Below, piece by piece: positions 48,820 to 52,506 of a stretch of DNA of 52,506 nucleotides (position 1 is the first letter of the stretch; each line of letters begins with the position of its first letter). The position numbers were made by a program, and so were the translations under genes. Source of the DNA: Treponema sp. (GTDB lineage: Bacteria; Spirochaetota; Spirochaetia; Treponematales; Treponemataceae); the NCBI GenBank assembly GCA_022510925.1, contig JAFLSO010000011.1:1-52506 (forward strand), written 5' to 3'. Below the pieces are notes generated by a model. It did no database searches. It was not told the origin of the DNA and was given only the letters and a program-made list of their open reading frames with translations.

Positions 48820-50922
48820 TCAGCCCCGGATTCTGAAAAGCAGGTCCTCATAGCTGGGGAACGGCTTGTACTCCTCGCCTAAGAGCGGCTCTATCTCATC
48901 CGCCACGGCGCGGGTCTCCGCCATGGCAGGAATCACAGTGTCCACATAAGCGCGCGCCACCTGCATAACGTCTCCCGCCGCCTTCGCCGCAAGATGCCGC
49001 CTGCAAAGCTCCTCCTCTTTCTCGGAAAGCTCATTCACAAGACCGTCCAGCTTAGCAAGCAGAGCGGACTGCGCGCTGGCCTTGGCCCCGGGAACCACCG
49101 CCTTAAGATTCAGGGCCGTGGTGCTAACGGCGTTTATGTATTTAAATGCCGCGGGAAGAATATCCTTGTTTATCATCTCAAGCATAGTCTGCACCTCTAT
49201 GTTCAGCACCTGGCAGTACTTCTCAAGCTTTATCTCATAGTGGCTCTGCATCTCCGCTTCGGTGTACACGCCCAGCTCCGTGTAAAGCTTCACGTTCTTG
49301 GCGTCCATGTAATGCTCCATGGCATCAGGCAGAGTGCGCAGGTTCAGAAGCCCGCGTTTCTCCGCCTCCGTAATCCAGCCGGCATCGTAGCCGTTACCGT
49401 TGAACACAATCCGCCAGTGCCGGGAAATCTCCCTCTTTATAAGGGACTGAAGGGCGCTGTTAAAGTCGTCCGCTTTCTCCAGCTCATCCGCGAACTGCTT
49501 CAGAGTGTACGCCACTATGGAATCAAGCACCGTGTTCGGGCCCGCTATGCTAAGGCTCGCGCCCACAGAGCGGAACTCAAATTTGTTTCCCGTAAAGGCG
49601 AACGGAGAGGTCCTGTTCCTGTCCGTGGAATCCCTGGGGATAGGAGGAAGAACGTCCGCGCCTATGGTCATCTTAAGATTCTTCTTATTGTCATAGGGCT
49701 TTCCGTCCTTTATGCTCTCAAGCACGGCGTAAAGCTCGTCTCCCAGGTACACGCTTATGATGGCGGGCGGCGCCTCGTTCGCTCCCAGGCGATGATCATT
49801 CCCTGCGGATGCCACCGAAATGCGCAGCAGGTCCTGGTTCTCGTCCACAGCCTTTATGACCGCCGTAAGGAACAGAAGGAACTGCGCGTTCTTCTCGGGC
49901 GTGGCGCCGGGTTCCAGAAGGTTCTCGCCCTCGTTGGTGCTCATGCTCCAGTTGTTATGCTTTCCGCTTCCGTTAAGCCCCGCGAAAGGCTTCTCATGCA
50001 GAAGGCACCTTAGCCCGTGACGGCGCGCCACTTTCTTCATCACCTCCATGGTCAGCTGGTTCTGGTCCGTGGAAAGGTTCGTGGTGGTAAAAATCGGAGC
50101 CATCTCGTGCTGGGCGGGGGCCACCTCATTATGCTCGGTCTTGCACAGGATACCGTACTTCCACAGCGTGGCGTTAAGGTCCTCCATGTACTCCACTATC
50201 TTAGGCTCCAGCGCGGCAAAATACTGATCGTCCATCTCCTGGCCCTTGCTGGGCTTGGCACCGAACAGCGTGCGCCCCGTCATGCGCAAATCTTTCCTCT
50301 GCTTGTAAAGCTCCTCGTTCACAATAAAATATTCCTGCTCGGGGCCCACCGTAGTAGCCACATGGGTCACAGTATTGTTGCCGAACAGCCTGAGCACCCT
50401 GAGCGCCTGCTCATTCAGCGCCTCCATGGAGCGCAGGAGAGGTGTCTTCTTGTCAAGCGCCTCGCCGGTATAAGAACAGAACGCGGTGGGTATGCACAGA
50501 GTGTGCTCCTTTACGAAAGGATACGCCGTGGGATCCCACACAGTGTAGCCGCGCGCCTCAAACGTGGCGCGATGCCCTCCGCTCGGAAAACTGGAGGCGT
50601 CAGGCTCGCCCTTCACAAGCTCCTTTCCGCTGAACGACATTATCACCGTTCCGTCAGGCTGCGGCGTAATGAAACTGTCATGCTTCTCCGCCGTTATGCC
50701 GGTAAGCGGCTGGAACCAGTGCGTAAAATGCGTGGCACCTTTCTCTATGGCCCACTCCTTCATGGCATGCGCCACCTGGTTCGCAAGCTCAATATTCAAA
50801 GGCTCGCCGTCATCAAGGGTTTTCTTAAGAGCCCTGTAAGCTTCTTTAGGCAGGCGCTCCTTCATCACACTCTGATTGAACACCATGCTTCCAAACAGTT
50901 CCGGCACATTGACTTTAGCCAT
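48820..50922 (-). CDS. glnA: Type III glutamine synthetase
   Basis: Joins ammonia to glutamate with ATP, the entry of ammonium into metabolism. The 700-residue length and sequence (FNQSVMKERLP, HWFQPLTGITAEKHDSF, GPEQEYFIV, NEVAPAQHEMAPIF, NGSGKHNNWSMST, NDHRLGANEAPPAI) match the GlnN (type III) family of Bacteroides, cyanobacteria and treponemes. It is not adenylylated in the known members, being controlled mainly at the RNA level. GGAGG lies 8 bases upstream of the ATG. Its leader holds a terminator-like hairpin, like that of the amt gene directly downstream. Confidence 0.97.
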   Translation of the reverse strand: MAKVNVPELFGSMVFNQSVMKERLPKEAYRALKKTLDDGEPLNIELANQVAHAMKEWAIEKGATHFTHWFQPLTGITAEKHDSFITPQPDGTVIMSFSGKELVKGEPDASSFPSGGHRATFEARGYTVWDPTAYPFVKEHTLCIPTAFCSYTGEALDKKTPLLRSMEALNEQALRVLRLFGNNTVTHVATTVGPEQEYFIVNEELYKQRKDLRMTGRTLFGAKPSKGQEMDDQYFAALEPKIVEYMEDLNATLWKYGILCKTEHNEVAPAQHEMAPIFTTTNLSTDQNQLTMEVMKKVARRHGLRCLLHEKPFAGLNGSGKHNNWSMSTNEGENLLEPGATPEKNAQFLLFLTAVIKAVDENQDLLRISVASAGNDHRLGANEAPPAIISVYLGDELYAVLESIKDGKPYDNKKNLKMTIGADVLPPIPRDSTDRNRTSPFAFTGNKFEFRSVGASLSIAGPNTVLDSIVAYTLKQFADELEKADDFNSALQSLIKREISRHWRIVFNGNGYDAGWITEAEKRGLLNLRTLPDAMEHYMDAKNVKLYTELGVYTEAEMQSHYEIKLEKYCQVLNIEVQTMLEMINKDILPAAFKYINAVSTTALNLKAVVPGAKASAQSALLAKLDGLVNELSEKEEELCRRHLAAKAAGDVMQVARAYVDTVIPAMAETRAVADEIEPLLGEEYKPFPSYEDLLFRIRG

Positions 50923-50940
50923 CTCGGTTCCTCCGTTCCT

Positions 50941-51004
50941 AAAAAATAAAAAGGCGATGCGGCAGGTTCTCTCCCAAGAAGAAAAAACCGGTCACATCGC
51001 CTTT
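50941..51004 (-). promoter_or_regulatory. Terminator-like leader hairpin of the glnA gene (putative attenuator)
   Basis: On the minus strand AAAGGCGATG (51004-50995) pairs perfectly with CATCGCCTTT (50959-50950), and the tail TTTTTATTTTTT (50952-50941) follows. The inside can form a further GGTTTTTTCT/GGAGAGAACC stem with GU pairs. The tail ends 18 bases before the ATG, and GGAGG lies between. On the plus strand only three T follow the stem, so it acts on glnA transcription. Confidence 0.75.
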
Positions 51005-51019
51005 GATGTCTACGCGCAC

Positions 51020-51048
51020 ACGTTAGCGTTTAAAACAAAAAATGTCAA
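51020..51048 (-). promoter_or_regulatory. Promoter of the glnA gene
   Basis: On the minus strand TTGACA (51048-51043), 17-base spacer, TAACGT (51025-51020, weak -10). Transcription near 51013 gives a leader of about 90 bases that contains the whole attenuator hairpin. Confidence 0.6.
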
Positions 51049-51100
51049 GTGGTAAAAACACGGCAAAAAACCGCGACAAGCCACCCCGCATTCCGCAGAC

Positions 51101-51142
51101 AAAAAAATCCCGCGCAAAGAACCACAAGTCCGCCGCGCGGGA
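51101..51142 (-). terminator. Rho-independent terminator of the small membrane-protein gene
   Basis: On the minus strand the stem TCCCGCGC (51142-51135) with GCGCGGGA (51115-51108), a 19-base loop, and seven T (A run 51101-51107). It begins 18 bases after the stop of the gene at 51161. Confidence 0.9.
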
Positions 51143-51160
51143 ACCATACCCAATCAGAAA

Positions 51161-51577
51161 TTATTTTTTAGTCACCCATCCGCAGAGCGCCGCAATCCAT
51201 CCCAGAATCACCACGTAAAAGCCCACGAACGCATGCTTAAGAAGCCCCTTCCCTATGGCCTTGTAAACGCCGCCGTTAGTGGCAAAGCCAATCACCAGAA
51301 TCACGCCGCCCACAATGCTCACAATCATAGAGACCAGGCGAAGAAGATCCATGCTCTTTCCGCCCAGAAACGAAAGCACCACTCCGCATACCGCGCCTAA
51401 AAAAATAAGAAGCGCGCCTATGGTCACAAAACTGGATTTATCAAAATCAATAAACCTGAACCCGTTAGAATAATGCGCTCCGAAAAATTCTGCCTTGAAC
51501 ATGGGCAAACAGAAACCCACCGCCACCAAAACCATTCCCAGAAAATAAATAACGGGAAGCCTGCTTTTCTTTGCCAT
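51161..51577 (-). CDS. Small four-helix membrane protein of unknown function
   Basis: A 138-residue protein with four predicted membrane helices (about residues 8-27, 48-68, 80-100 and 115-135) and a short periplasmic or cytoplasmic loop (28-47). No catalytic motif is seen. AAAGGAG lies 6 bases upstream of the ATG. The gene has its own strong promoter and terminator, so it is monocistronic and probably well expressed. I do not recognise the family. Confidence 0.85.
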   Translation of the reverse strand: MAKKSRLPVIYFLGMVLVAVGFCLPMFKAEFFGAHYSNGFRFIDFDKSSFVTIGALLIFLGAVCGVVLSFLGGKSMDLLRLVSMIVSIVGGVILVIGFATNGGVYKAIGKGLLKHAFVGFYVVILGWIAALCGWVTKK

Positions 51578-51920
51578 AAAAAACTCCTTTAAGCAAACGT
51601 TTCAAGTGCCGCTCGGCAACTCATTCCCATTCTATACCGTAATACCGTCATTTTCAAGGACCGCGCCCCTGTCCGTGGCAATGTGTGTATCCCGGGGGAT
51701 GTCACGGACGGCGCCCTCTCCGAGCGCGCGCAGTTCCCGCGCCAAACACACGCCCTCCCCGGCACCCGCTTTGCGGGGTTCCATTCTGCGGCCCCGTGAG
51801 CCATCGTGCCCGCGCAGGAAACGGGAGCCCTGCCCCGGGGAGCGGACAGCCGCAGAACGCTGCGCGCCCCTCCAATCGGGCGTAGGCTTCCCGCCGTATC
51901 CTGACCTGTGCCGCGGATAG
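51578..51920. other. Gene-free stretch between the membrane-protein and LRR-protein genes
   Basis: About 340 bases. The part up to 51660 holds the leader and promoter of the membrane-protein gene. Bases 51660-51915 are GC-rich and hold small self-complementary segments (for example CCCGC-AAA-GCGGG on the minus strand at about 51768-51780), but no hairpin with a T run and no recognisable gene. Confidence 0.5.
51629..51657 (-). promoter_or_regulatory. Promoter of the small membrane-protein gene
   Basis: On the minus strand TTGAAA (51657-51652), 17-base spacer, TAGAAT (51634-51629). The hexamers and spacing are exactly those of the carD-like and Na/Pi transporter promoters, but here a leader of about 45 bases with AAAGGAG follows. 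Confidence 0.75.
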
Positions 51921-52505
51921 CTACTCTTTTACGAAATAAACAGATTCTCCCGCATCTTTTATTATAGTAGCATTATTTGACGGATTATCATTGAAGCCAG
52001 CGGGAGACTTGTTGCCAGACGATATCAATATGCGGTACCAGCCTTTTGGCTCACCAAAAGTCACGCTCGTAAGTCCATTGCACTTATAGAACGCACCGCT
52101 CCCGATATACGTGAGGCCATTGCCGATTGTCACGCTCGTAAGTCCACTGCAACCGTTGAACGCATTCTCACCGATCTCCGTGACGCTGTCGGGAATCTCC
52201 ACTTCAGAAAGTTTCGAGCAGGCGTTGAACATATAGCGTCCAATCTCCGTGACGCCATTGCCGATCTCCACGCTCGTAAGTCCACTGCAACCGTTGAACG
52301 CATGGTGTCCAATCTCCGTGACGCTGCCGGGGATCTCCACGCTCGTAAGTCCACTGCAGCCCCAGAACGCCTCGTTGCCAATCTTCGTGACGCTGCCGGG
52401 GATCTTCACGCTCGTAAGTCCACTGCAGCCCATGAACGCATTCTCACCGATCTCCGTGACGCTGTCGGGGATCTTCACGCTCGTAAGTCCACTGCAGTAA
52501 TAGAA
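51921..52505 (-). CDS. BspA-like leucine-rich repeat protein, 5' end outside the window
   Basis: The frame is open to the right edge, so the gene is truncated and the GTG at 52478 is internal. About 195 residues of its C-terminus are visible. At least six 23-residue repeats of the type IP(D/G)SVTEIGxxAFxGCSGLTSV are seen, the Treponema pallidum/BspA type of leucine-rich repeat, then a unique tail of about 45 residues (FGEPKGWYRILISSG to the end). Such proteins are usually surface-exposed and bind host or bacterial ligands. The repeats are nearly identical at DNA level (69-base units), which can promote recombination. A signal peptide would be in the missing part. Confidence 0.85.
   Translation of the reverse strand, partial: FYYCSGLTSVKIPDSVTEIGENAFMGCSGLTSVKIPGSVTKIGNEAFWGCSGLTSVEIPGSVTEIGHHAFNGCSGLTSVEIGNGVTEIGRYMFNACSKLSEVEIPDSVTEIGENAFNGCSGLTSVTIGNGLTYIGSGAFYKCNGLTSVTFGEPKGWYRILISSGNKSPAGFNDNPSNNATIIKDAGESVYFVKE
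51985..52505 (-). repeat. Tandem 69-base repeats encoding leucine-rich repeats
   Basis: Units of 69 bases recur through this region, with the shared core ACGCTCGTAAGTCCACTGCA on the plus strand seen at about 52129, 52267, 52336, 52405 and 52477, and the partner AATCTCCGTGACG in most. One unit (near 52200) differs more, matching CSKLSEV in the protein. Confidence 0.8.
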
Positions 52506-52506
52506 C

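Noticed and set aside
50941-51004. glnA leader as a known glutamine riboswitch or ANTAR target
   Set aside because: I do not see the conserved core of the glutamine-binding motif, nor two hairpins with the AnnGnn six-base loops of ANTAR targets. I only claim a terminator-like structure.
50995-51010. The same hairpin as a terminator on the plus strand
   Set aside because: Only three T follow the stem on that strand, and no plus-strand gene ends there.
51985-52505. Regular repeats at the right end as a CRISPR array
   Set aside because: The units are 69 bases with no unique spacers, and translate into in-frame leucine-rich repeats on the minus strand.
1-52506. tRNA, rRNA or other known RNA genes
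   Set aside because: Reading through the intergenic regions on both strands I found no cloverleaf with a GTTCRA loop or rRNA-like segment; a covariance-model search was not possible.

Overview
The window looks like chromosomal DNA of a Treponema-type spirochaete, probably a gut or rumen species (inference). The main clues are a giant spirochaete-type coiled-coil protein, an Amt transporter fused to a PII domain, a BspA-like leucine-rich repeat protein, a CarD-family regulator, a type III glutamine synthetase, secreted and cytoplasmic GH43 arabinan enzymes, and poly-G tracts of the kind used for phase variation in Treponema pallidum. Most of the DNA is GC-rich. Two parts stand out: bases 1 to about 3870 are AT-rich, and a short AT-rich patch lies inside the lipoprotein gene at 29878.

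Layout. 1-3100: an AT-rich island with a truncated helical protein, a family 2 glycosyltransferase and an APH-like kinase, then about 770 bases with no supported gene. 3873-6539: adk, then carD-like and ispDF. 6517-11630 (-): a HAD phosphatase and the giant coiled-coil protein. 11736-24514 (-): a long, tightly packed run of genes: a 1533-residue 2-hydroxyacyl-CoA dehydratase activase/dehydratase fusion, an exported protein of unknown function, a large TPR protein, a predicted outer-membrane beta-barrel, then ExbB, ExbD and a TonB-like protein. 24782-29727 (+): polA, coaE, a SPOR protein and ybaK. 29878-34039 (+): a lipoprotein with poly-G in its promoter, then an Na/Pi cotransporter, a lipoprotein and a YfcE-like phosphodiesterase. 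34040-37231 (-): clpP, a GNAT enzyme, a DbpA-type RNA-binding protein and an MBL hydrolase. 37352-38889 (-): pth and mazG. 38909-41318 (-): a SmtB-type zinc sensor and a P-type metal ATPase. 41412-42680 (-): two HAD phosphatases. 42806-46590 (-): two GH43 arabinan enzymes. 46779-50922 (-): Amt-PII and glnA. 51161-52506 (-): a small membrane protein and the 3' end of an LRR protein gene.

Expression signals are unusually readable. Many promoters have a TAGAAT or TATAAT -10 box, 16-17 bases from a TTGAAA-like -35. Six genes have the ATG placed 6-7 bases after the -10 box with no ribosome binding site, so their mRNAs should be leaderless. Three gene pairs are joined by a TTGA stop/start overlap with a TTG start, and several others by ATGA. 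The most interesting signal is a matching pair of terminator-like hairpins, each followed by the same 12-base U-rich tail, in the leaders of glnA and amt; I interpret these as a shared attenuator for nitrogen assimilation. Two poly-G tracts (G8 in a promoter spacer, G9 in a signal-peptide coding region) are candidate phase-variation switches of surface lipoproteins.
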